Of a stretch of DNA of 64,000 bases, positions 1-8,689 are shown in pieces (within the stretch, counting starts at the first letter, position 1; every line of letters starts with the position of its first letter). The translations under genes and the position numbers were made by a program. This stretch comes from Ctena decussata (Eukaryota; Mollusca; Bivalvia; Lucinida; Lucinidae), in contig OZ022513.1 of assembly GCA_963989385.1 (NCBI GenBank), positions 20,009,928-20,073,927 on the forward strand, given 5' to 3'. Under the pieces are notes generated by a model. That model was not told the origin of the DNA, ran no database searches, and saw nothing but the letters and a program-made list of their open reading frames with translations.

Positions 1-61
1 CAAACAACATCCCACATGTTTAATCTCCAACAATAAGTCCATGGTTTACCTTGCAGTTAAT

Positions 62-1117
62 CACAGGGTATAATCGATTCCGCCAATTTTCGCTTCCTGC
101 AGAGACTGAACATCATATTTGGCTTCCGCCAAGACTGTCCGCAAACTCTTGCTTCCTGCCGAGACTTCTGTACATGATAAATGGCTTCCTGCCGCAGTGT
201 TCCCACTCAAATTTTAAACTGGGGGTTTTTATACCCCCTATCTATAAAATTTGCGGGTATGAAGTAAAATTTACGGGTATGACTTTTTATCTCGAAAAAG
301 TTATGGGCCGAAATGGACATGGGCCGAAATGACCCGGAACCCCTGGTCCGCTTCTTTTACAAACACTAAAGTGCCGATGTGTTTCCAATTGAAGCCTGAA
401 AAAACGAAGAAAACGGCTGTCATGCCTTTTTCCGGTCCTCGTTTTATCCAATATAAATCATTTGATGGATTCCTTTCCAAATGAAAAATAGAAAGTGCCG
501 TTTCCAAACAGAAACAGCGAAAATAAACGCAAAAATACGGACAAATTCTGTCGGCCATTATGACAGTTCTAGTGCGCAACATTACCGCGCATGTCATTAA
601 TATTCATGCAGCCGATTAGTGTTAGTGTTTTCCAATAATGAATTTGATTGGCCGTAGAACGGATGTGACAGACGTGAATGAAAGCATGGTATCTTACTAC
701 GGCCCGCATTTCAGATCAAAACAGCGACTTCTGACTCTCTTCTCGGCTACAAAAATCATCTGACTCGCAATAGAATGAAGAAAAATGATGATTTTTAAAA
801 TTTTTGAGAGAAACATATGCGCGTGAATGCACGTTCTTGCCCCAAAATTTATGCGTGATTAGAACGATTTCCGCGTGATTCACGCACAATTCTACGTGAA
901 TGGGAACACTGCTGCCGAGACTGTCCGTGTGATTCTGCTTCCTGCTGAGGCTCTCGGCAGGAAGCAGAATCACGCAGACAGTCTCAGCAGGAAGCCATTT
1001 TTCGAGGACAGTAGTCTCTGCAGGAAGCAAGAGTTCGTGGACAGTCTTGGCAAAAGCCAAATATGATGGACAGTCTCTGCAGGAAGCGAAAATTGGCGGA
1101 ATCGATTATACCCTGTG
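62..1117. mobile_element. CACAGGG palindromic element, copy A, split by a nested insertion
   Basis: Left arm 62-194 and right remainder 912-1117 join into the same approximately 340-bp palindrome seen intact at 7751-8083. Termini are CACAGGGTATAATCGATTCC and its complement. A 5-bp target duplication TTAAT occurs at 57-61 and 1118-1122. The arms carry tandem units built on GCTTCCTGC(C/A)GAGACTGTCC. Confidence 0.85.
195..911. mobile_element. 717-bp non-autonomous DNA transposon nested in copy A (hAT-like termini)
   Basis: Ends CAGTGTTCCCA and TGGGAACACTG are exact complements. CTGCCG (189-194, 912-917) is duplicated at the insertion point, and removing the insert restores the palindromic element. 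The CAGTGTTCCC terminus resembles hAT ends, though the duplication seen is 6 bp rather than 8. No transposase is recognisable inside. Confidence 0.8.
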
Positions 1118-1216
1118 TTAATGAAGAGATACATACCTGTTTAAAGTAGGTGTGCTTTCGGAAAAGGTTTATATTCCAACAACACAAAGCTGCCCAAGGG
1201 AAGAGGATTCTAAATA

Positions 1217-1489
1217 ATTGATTGATTGATTTGATGCTTAACGTCCATGGTAAACAGCTATGGTCATGTCGGGACGGTCAGTTAACCTAACCACACTATT
1301 CCTGGGCAGGCTTAGACCTCCTAAGCGGTTAACCAGTACTAAGTGCACATACTTTTACCAGTAACTGACAACTGCCCTTCTTGAATCAGTGGAAGGAGAA
1401 ACGAAAGTATGTGGCCAGACCGGGTTTCGAACCCAGGACCTCTGACATATGAGTCAGGTGCCCTACCGATTGCGCTACGCGGCCCGGCC
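1217..1489 (-). mobile_element. tRNA-derived SINE, family 1, full length
   Basis: Reverse-oriented. The tRNA-like head (1421-1489, with B box GGTTTCGAACCC on the minus strand) is followed by a conserved non-tRNA body and a (TCAA)n-type tail at 1217-1235. A 12-bp target duplication GGATTCTAAATA flanks it (1205-1216 and 1490-1501). Other copies are at 8548-8680 (5'-truncated), 33032-33304 and 45604-45875. Confidence 0.9.
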
Positions 1490-1798
1490 GGATTCTAAAT
1501 AAAAGAATTTGCTCCTCTCTAGGGGGGTCAACTCGTAACAAAAAGAATTTGGTCCTCTTGAAGGTGTACTCATGCATCTAAAAGCAAGTCTGACGTGGCA
1601 AAGACCCTAGCCTAGCTGTTTGCATACAATATTTGGACTGGCTTGAATTGATGTGTTGATTAAGTCGATCTCCTAGCCAGATTTTGAGGATGAGTATGAT
1701 GATCTGGGTATCCCCTGGTGCATGGATGATCATAATTTCACTTCTGTCAATGGGTACTGTATTTACTCAGGTATAAGACAGGTTTCTTCCTCTCAAAA

Positions 1799-2036
1799 TG
1801 AGCCACGACACGAGAAAACCAACAATGTGGTTGTGCGCCCAGCGCCAACTCAGATCAGCCTGGGCATCCGCCCAATCTGATCAGAGTCTTCGTTTACCGC
1901 TTAGAGGGTAGCTAAGGGTCTTAGCTACATCCATGCGGACAGCGAAGACTCTGATCAAACTGGGCGGATGCCCAGGCTGATCTGAGTCTGCGCTGGGCGC
2001 ACAACCACATTGTTGGTTTTCTCGTGTCGCGGCTCA
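1799..2036. mobile_element. TGAGCC-CGACACGAG long-hairpin MITE, copy 1
   Basis: 238 bp forming almost one long inverted repeat, from TGAGCCACGACACGAGAAAA to its complement at 2017-2036. No coding capacity. Related copies are at 11705-11946, 12906-13114, 13733-13970, 17531-17770 and 52459-52690. Confidence 0.85.
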
Positions 2037-2436
2037 AATAACCCCAAGATCCATCTTATAAGATGGATTCAGATTTTTTTAGTTCTTTTTGGTAGGGGGG
2101 AAATCCATCATACAGCAGAATTATAGTACAACTGATCATCGTCTTTTATATTATTTGGATCCTTTTTGATACTAGTCAGTCTTTGAATCGACTGCCAAAT
2201 TGAAATCAAGAAATTTCAGTATGCTTTTTGCTTCTGGTTTCGTCACCAAATATTGTCAGGGTCACTGATGAGGCACTATTAGCCGAAACCACGTAGTCTG
2301 ACTCGCGTTTCTTCTTCTGAATGTATTCTATGCTCTTGACGGAACTCTTTAAGGTTTTGATTTTACACATTTCGTGTCATTCTTATAGGGGAAAAATACT
2401 GTCTTATAGCCAAATAAATAAGGTATATTTACTCAC

Positions 2437-2608
2437 CTTAGGGTCTATGACTCCCAGTATATCAGTAAGGACCTGCAGCAACTGTAGGGGCTCCAGAGAG
2501 TCAAACGATATAAGGTTATAGTTCTTGTTGAAGGGCTCTTTATTCAGCTCCTGAATGATATACTTCAGTTGCTCACTCATCTTGCTTGTCTAATCTGTAT
2601 CTGACAAC
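2437..2608 (-). CDS. IFT81: IFT81 first coding exon (partial gene, runs leftwards)
   Basis: Coding part is 2580 down to 2437 (48 codons, ATG at 2580-2578, phase 0 at the exon end). The protein begins [17 protein letters not shown] and continues with [19 protein letters not shown] and ends GVIDPK, which I recognise as the conserved N-terminus of intraflagellar transport protein 81, start of its calponin-homology-like, tubulin-binding domain. IFT81 pairs with IFT74 in the IFT-B complex that carries tubulin along the ciliary axoneme. On the minus strand the exon is preceded by a pyrimidine-rich tract and CAG ending at 2609, leaving 28 nt of 5' UTR, and is followed by a consensus GTGAGT donor. 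So at least one upstream non-coding exon should lie to the right. I found no second coding exon in 1-2436; it must lie beyond the left edge, as mobile elements fill that interval. The gene is divergent from anosmin-1. Confidence 0.93.
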
Positions 2609-2788
2609 CTGAAAAAGATATTATAGTTCCTTTATTATGCCTGGCATCAAACCCCGGATGTCTGGCTCTAGAGTCAGATGCACTATCTACAGAAATTCTA
2701 CTATGGACAGAAAAGAACTTACACCACCGAAAAGGACCAAAAAGAGCTTTTTTGGCACTGAAAAGGACTTTTATTTACCATTTTATGC

Positions 2789-3206
2789 CAGGGCTGTGGA
2801 AATACCAAAATTTTGTTGCCAGACAAGTAAATAGACAAAATGAACTTGTCTATACAAAAATTACTTGCCCACGAAAAATAAGGAAAGAACAATAAATAAT
2901 GAAACAGAGGAAAGGTTGAACTTGATTTTGATGACAGTTTTTGGCTAACTGACACAAAGTTTCAAATTAAAACGTATGTTGTGGCAACTGTTAGAACTGC
3001 CTCAGTGAGGCAATTCTAACTGGAACCCACAACATATGTTTTAAAGAGAAAATCGGAAAAATATCTCAGAATTATCCTTATATACCGTACTTTCACTGAT
3101 GACATTTTGAATACTTGTCCCAGGGCAAGTAAACTGAAATTTCTCACTTGTCTAGAGTGAAATGGGACAAGCAGGACAAGTCGGGCATAGTAATTTCACA
3201 GCCCTG
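2789..3206. mobile_element. hAT-type non-autonomous element with 8-bp target duplication
   Basis: Terminal CAGGGCTGTGGAAAT and its near-complement ATTTCACAGCCCTG. Flanking TTTTATGC (2781-2788) and CTTTATGC (3207-3214) form an 8-bp duplication with one mismatch, as expected for hAT. A hairpin MITE of the GTTGTGACCCC family (about 2972-3042) is nested inside. Confidence 0.75.
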
Positions 3207-3611
3207 CTTTATGCTATAGAAACGTATGTTAAGTACTTTTCATATCATAATGATATAAATCAGTGCTTGAATAAGTGCATTTGCATTTCATTTCACAAAA
3301 ATATAGTAATGTAAATTACTTGTGAATATCAGATAAATAGGTGAGACAAAAAGGGTAGAATATTTTCACATATTTAACCCAGTCAACTTAAGCAAGACGA
3401 AGAGAGGTACTTACTTATTTGGCGATACAAATTTACTAAAATCTGTAAAAGATGTGTTTAATTATCAATAAAATAAGAAGTGCAGCATCGAATAAGACAC
3501 AACCCCTGGTAACTGAAAAGAGATTTCAGGTACTGAAAAGGACATTGTGATCGCCGAATTTCGGACACCAAAAAGGGTAATTTTCACTAATGCATGGAAA
3601 TTATTTTTATA

Positions 3612-3963
3612 TAGAGGATCTTACATGAGTGCTCCTGTATTATTGAATTTATTAAACGAGTTGGGGAAAAAGATAAGATGCGAGGCTTTGCCAAGCATCT
3701 TATCGGTTTTCCCCAACGAGTTTAATAAATTCAATAATGCAGGAGCACGAATGCAAGATTCTATTTATCATATGACACTAAAATCGCATTTTGTTAGCAA
3801 AATTTGCACTAAAACGTCACGCTATCGCCATTAGAAAACGCGATGTTTTAATGGACCTCAACGTATAACATTACGATTTAATCTGCATATTAAATCCACT
3901 AGTGGATTATCGTTTTTAATTCATGGCTTTATTACACTCTCAGATGCGACGTCATCTGATAAA
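3612..3963. repeat. 350-bp hairpin module, copy 1 of 3
   Basis: Begins TAGAGGATCTTACATGAGTG. A near-perfect stem of about 50 bp (3629-3745) surrounds the loop GAGGCTTTGCC. The remainder is about 215 bp of non-palindromic sequence with a CCACTAGTGG palindrome, ending GATGCGACGTCATCTGATAAA. The same length and ends are seen at 52771-53120 and 57374-57721. No terminal inverted repeat or target duplication is seen, so the class is unknown. Confidence 0.8.
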
Positions 3964-4117
3964 AATATATATTCCATTCTGAAACATTATTTAACATTAA
4001 TGTATTTGTAGATGGCAAAAAAAGTCCTTTTTGGTTCCTAGAAAGTTCTTTTTGGTCCTTTTCCATCTTTAGTAGGACCCACCTACAGCTACGCAGCCCA
4101 CCATTGAACCCATTGGG

Positions 4118-4729
4118 ACAGGTTAGGGAGAAGCTCAAATGGAGCTATATAGCCCGATCGAGCTATATAGCCCGATCGAGGTATAAAATGAATGGAAATT
4201 AAAGCATTATTGCTTCTGCATTTGCACTGAAGCTGAACTGCAAAATTTGATATGAACAACAGCATAAAGTACGACAAACCTTTTATGATTTTGTAAAAAA
4301 ATTGAACTTCCACCGTTGCGTTTTATGCAAATTGAGAAAAATTTAAATACAAGAATATCTTTGAGATGCCCCCCTCAAACTGGACAGATATATCCACTTC
4401 TGTGTCATGGTTTACATACCTGCTACGCTGGGATCATCTCAGAAGTATAATTGGACTGCAATTATAGAAATGTCAGGGGAATGGGAAGAAACATGTTTAC
4501 ATATACATGTGGTTCTTTCACAAAAACGCAACGGCAGAAAAATCAAATTGCTTTGCATTCCAACATGATTTTCATCAATATTGAAAGTGCAGTACTCAAA
4601 ACTTTGCAATTATATTCAAAATGGATTCAGGTGAAGAATCTTCCAATTATAATGCAATTTCTATACCTCGATCGGGCTATATAGCTCGATCGGGCTATAT
4701 AGCTCCATTTGAGCTTCTCCCTAACCTGT
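4118..4729. mobile_element. Foldback element with 75-bp arms containing tandem CGATCG units
   Basis: Arms 4118-4193 and 4655-4729 are inverted copies starting ACAGGTTAGGGAGAAGCTC. Each contains a tandem pair of AGCTATATAGCCCGATCG units. GGG abuts both ends. The middle, about 460 bp, shows no coding sequence I recognise. Confidence 0.75.
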
Positions 4730-4974
4730 GGGAATTCTCTTATAAGAGAATTTGCACCTCTATTTCCCATGGAAATGCGATGAGAGAAAACAAGATTACT
4801 GACCGACAGATGAGGGACCTGAGGCATACAAAGAAAGAAAGAAAGGCTCAAAATTGATACATTCGTTGTAATCGTTGTAATCGTAGCCCTATAATGGCTG
4901 CAGTATCTCGCGGGTAAAACATATCTTCTATAGTATAAAACTCGGTACTTTCTCGCCGGTACTGTTTTGGTGGG

Positions 4975-5570
4975 GGTCCGTGGAAACACCCCAAACCACC
5001 CCAAAACACCCCAAACCACCCCAAACCTCTACCAAACCACCCTAAACCAGCCTCCCCGGATTAACATCAGCTCCCTGTCCCCTCCACACACACACACCAA
5101 CACTGCTCCCACCCATCCCAAACAGTATCTATATAGTTTCAAAATAAAAAGAACACTTCAATAAGTGGTTGCCCATGTACGTATGTACCTCTAATAACTT
5201 TTGGTTTAAATATTAACGAAAAATTTATAATCTCAGTATAATAAAGTATATTATTTTGTATGTTTATGTATGTCACGCAGGGTGGGGGTAGGGGATGAGG
5301 GGGACGACCATTTATACCATCCAAAACCAGCCACCCTGGATACAAACTAGAACCCCATCCCCCGCGCAGTGACAAGTTTATTTAAAGAAAGAAGGGTGTG
5401 GATGGAAGGAAAAAAACTAATACTCGCCAACTGACCTGAAATGTTGGTGTCTTGGTGGGGGAGGGGGTGGGGTTCTAGTCTGTATCCAGGGAGGCTGGTT
5501 TTGGGTGGTATGAAAGTGGTTTGGGGTGGTTTGGGATGTTTTGGGGTGGTTTGGGGTGTTTCCACGGACC
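4975..5570. mobile_element. Foldback element with CCCCAAACCA arrays
   Basis: Ends GGTCCGTGGAAACACCCC and its complement at 5553-5570, continued by inverted arrays of CCCCAAACCAC (4988-5045) and GTGGTTTGGGG (5515-5555). The G-rich strand of the right arm has many runs of four guanines. No coding content. Confidence 0.7.
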
Positions 5571-5598
5571 GGTTTTGGTGGTGCGCGCATGAGACAAA

Positions 5599-5940
5599 CT
5601 AAATATTTGAGAAGCGTTTTGATTTCTCCACAAACTCATCGAAGATTTCTGTTAATTGCACTCTGAATTCTTCATGAATGTCTTTCACTTTCATATCCAA
5701 GAATAAATCTGAGGTCCACTCACAGATTCCGGTCAACTGATGGAGTTTTACTGACAAACTATCTCTGATATCTTCATATTTTTGACACTCCTGAATATAA
5801 TGTTCAACTGATTCTATTTCCCCACAACCACACAATGGTGTGTCTGATAGACCTACTTTATTTAAATATTCTGATAAACAATATCCGGTTCTTAGTTTTG
5901 ATATGATACGTGGGAATACAAAATCCAACCCCACCCACAT
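5599..5940 (-). pseudogene. 3' remnant of a non-LTR retrotransposon (LINE) ORF2
   Basis: Open frame of about 113 codons on the minus strand, with no upstream reverse transcriptase. It contains ISKLRTGYCLSEYLNKVGLS followed by CGCGEIESVEHYIQEC, the C-x-C ... H-x4-C zinc-knuckle-like motif after the endonuclease/RT-RNase H part of Jockey/I/R1-type LINE ORF2 proteins, with the usual R(L/T)RTGH-like lead-in. It ends in a natural stop at 5599. This is the last piece of a 5'-truncated element, not a host gene. It sits beside the G-rich foldback at 4975-5570. Confidence 0.75.
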
Positions 5941-6340
5941 TGTTTCACATTGTTGGTAAGGACGCCTTACATAAAAATAGCTATTTTTATCCGATCAGAG
6001 CATTTACACCTCGAGAAATTTATACTACACCATCCAGATTAAATCATTGTAACTGTTCTGCACAAAACTGTTGCTTTTCTTCACTTACAAATGTGTTTGA
6101 CAACGATATTTTGATATGCTTTTTCTTCCACAGACTTCTACAAAGTATGCGGTGCCCCGGATAATAATCGGTTGGTTTCCAGTTTTCAAGGTATTTCAGT
6201 GTGCATTACGAACTACAACTAAGAACCAGAAAGGCTGTGCAAGAAGGGCGACAACTCGTGAAGGCATGTTGAGCAGTTTTCACCTGTCAAAAGGTGTGTA
6301 TTGGACTCTTCCAGGTATGAATGAACGCAGAGAGATGTGT

Positions 6341-6371
6341 ATTGGCCAATCACATTGTACCAGTATTTATA
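6341..6371 (+). promoter_or_regulatory. Putative ANOS1 core promoter: inverted CCAAT pair and TATA-like box
   Basis: ATTGGCCAAT, a back-to-back CCAAT-box palindrome, lies at 6341-6350 and TATTTATA at 6364-6371. A start near 6395 would give a 5' UTR of about 30 nt. Placement upstream of the signal-peptide ATG supports the call; no transcript evidence is available. Confidence 0.4.
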
Positions 6372-6397
6372 GTTGTGTCAACCACTCGCGTGTCACC

Positions 6398-6437
6398 ATG
6401 CTGTAGTGTTATAATGTGTTACGAAAATGGAAGTTAG
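6398..6437 (+). promoter_or_regulatory. Two upstream ORFs in the presumed ANOS1 leader
   Basis: A minimal ORF, ATG-CTG-TAG at 6398-6406 with a strong CACC-ATG context, is followed by ATG at 6414 whose eight-codon frame ends at 6437. The second overlaps the main ATG at 6427 in another frame. They matter only if transcription starts upstream of 6398. Confidence 0.35.
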
Positions 6438-6567
6438 GGGAAGTTTTTGGTTAATAATTGTTGTTGTTTTAAGTTTTGGTGCCACAGTTGTGTGCGGACA
6501 AAATGGTTTACTAAGTGCCCGATGTGCTGCCAGATGTCTCAAGGAACACAGGGACAGTTTAAGAGGG
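6427..6567 (+). CDS. ANOS1: Anosmin-1 exon 1: signal peptide and start of Cys-rich region
   Basis: 47 codons from the ATG at 6427 (A at -3 and G at +4, a good initiation context) to a GTAGGT donor at 6568, phase 0. Residues 1-4 are a short charged n-region. Residues 7-22 are strongly hydrophobic (FWLIIVVVLSFGATVV) and a cleavage site is likely after VVCG, so the product is secreted. The mature start carries RCAARCLKEH, matching the RCxxRCL motif at the start of the anosmin cysteine-rich domain. Anosmin-1 is an extracellular-matrix glycoprotein that binds heparan sulfate and modulates FGF receptor signalling, neurite branching and cell migration in vertebrates and nematodes; a role in this animal is inferred only from homology. 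The reading frame beyond 6567 continues as intron and stops at 6630. The following intron is about 37.2 kb. Confidence 0.88.
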
Positions 6568-6884
6568 GTAGGTTGTAAAGTTGTAACAACTGTTTTGCTC
6601 AGTCATGAATTGCAGCCAAAAGTACTGTAGTCATCCAAAGTATTGGGACAAAAAAGAAACTGACAGACAGTGCTGGCACAAACTGCTAATTGCAAACTGT
6701 AGACTCACATTAAACTGCCGCATATCAATAAAGCGGTCTGATTAATTGTTCCAATATTTTGGGTAAATTTATTTTGACACTGCTGTCAGTAATAGGTCTG
6801 CTCAGCTCAGGGCAGTTACATCGTCAAATCACCTTTGATTCAGCATTGATTCAACAATTCAACATTCAATGATGCACCAGTGTT

Positions 6885-7415
6885 AGTGATATCCATTAAT
6901 AATCTAGATTAATTATTGGATATCCATAATTCAAATTTGTAAAATCCATAATCTGAATTATGGATATCAATAAGTTGGCATTTTTATGAATATCACGCAT
7001 AAGAATTATCAATATCAGTGTTATATGGATATCCAGCATTTGTCTGTGCAGTTTTTTTTTTTTTTGATATCCAGCATTTGAATTACGGATATCAATAATA
7101 ATTCAGCCCAGTTTACTGATATCACTAATTCAAATGGATATCAGTAATTTGAGTTCTGGATATCCACAGTTCAGCCCATTTATAGATATCTGTAATTAGA
7201 ATTATGGATATCCATAATTCATATTAGCAATATCCATATTAAATTAGACAGAGTTATTGATATCCATTATTTGAAATAATGATACCACTTAGTCAAATTA
7301 TGATACCCATAAATAGTATTGCTGATATCAATAAAGGGCTTAATTGTGATATCACTAATTTGAATTATGAATAATCTGTAAATCAAATTATGGATATCAA
7401 TAAATAGGGACTCAA
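6885..7415. repeat. Irregular GATATC-rich array
   Basis: About 530 bp in which variants of ATGGATATCCATAATTCAAA recur at roughly 25-40-bp spacing, alternating in orientation because the core GGATATCC is itself a palindrome. A T run lies at 7051-7064. AT-rich, no gene. Confidence 0.75.
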
Positions 7416-7750
7416 TTGTAACTCAACACACCATAACCTGGAGTGTCAAACTTTAGCCAATAGTAGACTTGAACCTACCAACATACTCGAAAAATGCAAA
7501 ACAGGATTTTTGAAAGGTGCAGCAAACATTAGGTTTTTAAAGGCTTGTATTATGATACTAATTAATGACCTCTAAAACAAGCAGGTACTATGTAGGTGCA
7601 AGATGCTCTCTCCATCATGGTCACTTTAGAATGCAAAATGTTGGGTGCTGGTGCTGAGCATAACCATCCAGTTCAGGGGTGTACGTCCTACTAATTTGGT
7701 TAATAGTAAGGCGAGGGCCTTCTGTGCTTGCAGTAGGTGCGGGTGAGAGT

Positions 7751-8083
7751 CACAGGGTATAATTGATTCCGCTAATTTTCGCTTCCTGCAGAGACTGTAC
7801 ATCATATTTGGCTTCCGCCGAGACTGTCCGCGAACTCTTGCTTCCTGCCGAGACTTCTGTACATGATAAATGGCTTCCTGCAGAGACTGTCCGCGTGATT
7901 CTGCTTCCTGCCAAGGTTCTCGGCAGGAAGCAGAGTCACACGGACAGTCTCGGCAGGAAGCCATTATTCGAGGACAGTAGTCTCTGCAGGAAGCAAGAGT
8001 TCGCGGACAGTCTCGGCGGAAGCCAAATATGACGGACAGTCTCTGCAGGAAGCGAAAATTGGCGGAATCGATTATACCCTGTG
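7751..8083. mobile_element. CACAGGG palindromic element, copy B (intact reference copy)
   Basis: 333 bp; termini CACAGGGTATAATTGATTCC and complement; 5-bp duplication AGAGT at 7746-7750 and 8084-8088. Each arm has four and a half units of about 30 bp beginning GCTTCCTGC or GCTTCCGCC (unit lengths near 30, 29, 33, 30). The dyad centre CCGAGGCTCTCGG-like lies near 7917. Open frames cross it on both strands as a by-product of the repeat. Confidence 0.9.
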
Positions 8084-8328
8084 AGAGTTGTTTGGATAGT
8101 TTTTCAGCTCTTTTCTTCCCCCCTGTCAGGGAGACGGCTTAATATAGACTGAAATACTGTCTAAAAGAGCTATTACTGACCAAAAAAACAACAAACAGGA
8201 ATTAGTTTCTTTGATTTCCGTTTGCATCATATTTGTTTTCATGATCATGTTGAATTTCTCACTTTTCATAATACAGAGGTTTAAGTGGCATGCAATGTTG
8301 CAGTGGTTTTGATCAAAATTTTGCAATA

Positions 8329-8509
8329 CAGTAGAACTTCAATGGCTCGAACAGGCTTAATTGGGACCACGAAAATTAGTTCTAGCCAAAGGTAGTTCCA
8401 GACATCCAGGGTAGGTTTCTATATAAACTGAACTCTAGGGACCCAAGAATGAGTTCTAGCCAGGCATGGTAAATGAGCCATCAGGGTTCGAGCCATTGAA
8501 GTTTTACTG
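8329..8509. mobile_element. TA-flanked MITE with CAGTAGAACTTCAATGGCTC ends (pogo/Tigger-like), copy 1
   Basis: 181 bp, inverted ends including GAACTTCAATGGCTCGAAC, with TA on each side. Related copies are at 21910-22087 and, larger, at 56122-56951. Confidence 0.75.
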
Positions 8510-8547
8510 TAATTTGTCATACCGTATTAATTGTTCTAATAAACAAA

Positions 8548-8684
8548 AGTATGTGCACTTAGTACTGGTTGACCACGTAGGAGGTCTAAGCCTGCCGAGG
8601 AATAGTGTGGTTAGGTTAACTGACCGTCCCGACATGACCATAGTTGTTTACCGCGGCCGTAAAACAAATCAATCAATCAATATT
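8548..8684 (+). mobile_element. 5'-truncated family-1 SINE
   Basis: Only the body is present, from AGTATGTGCACTTAGTACTG through CTGACCGTCCCGACATGACC, and the CAATCAATCAAT tail. The tRNA head is missing. Confidence 0.8.
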
Positions 8685-8689
8685 CTTTT

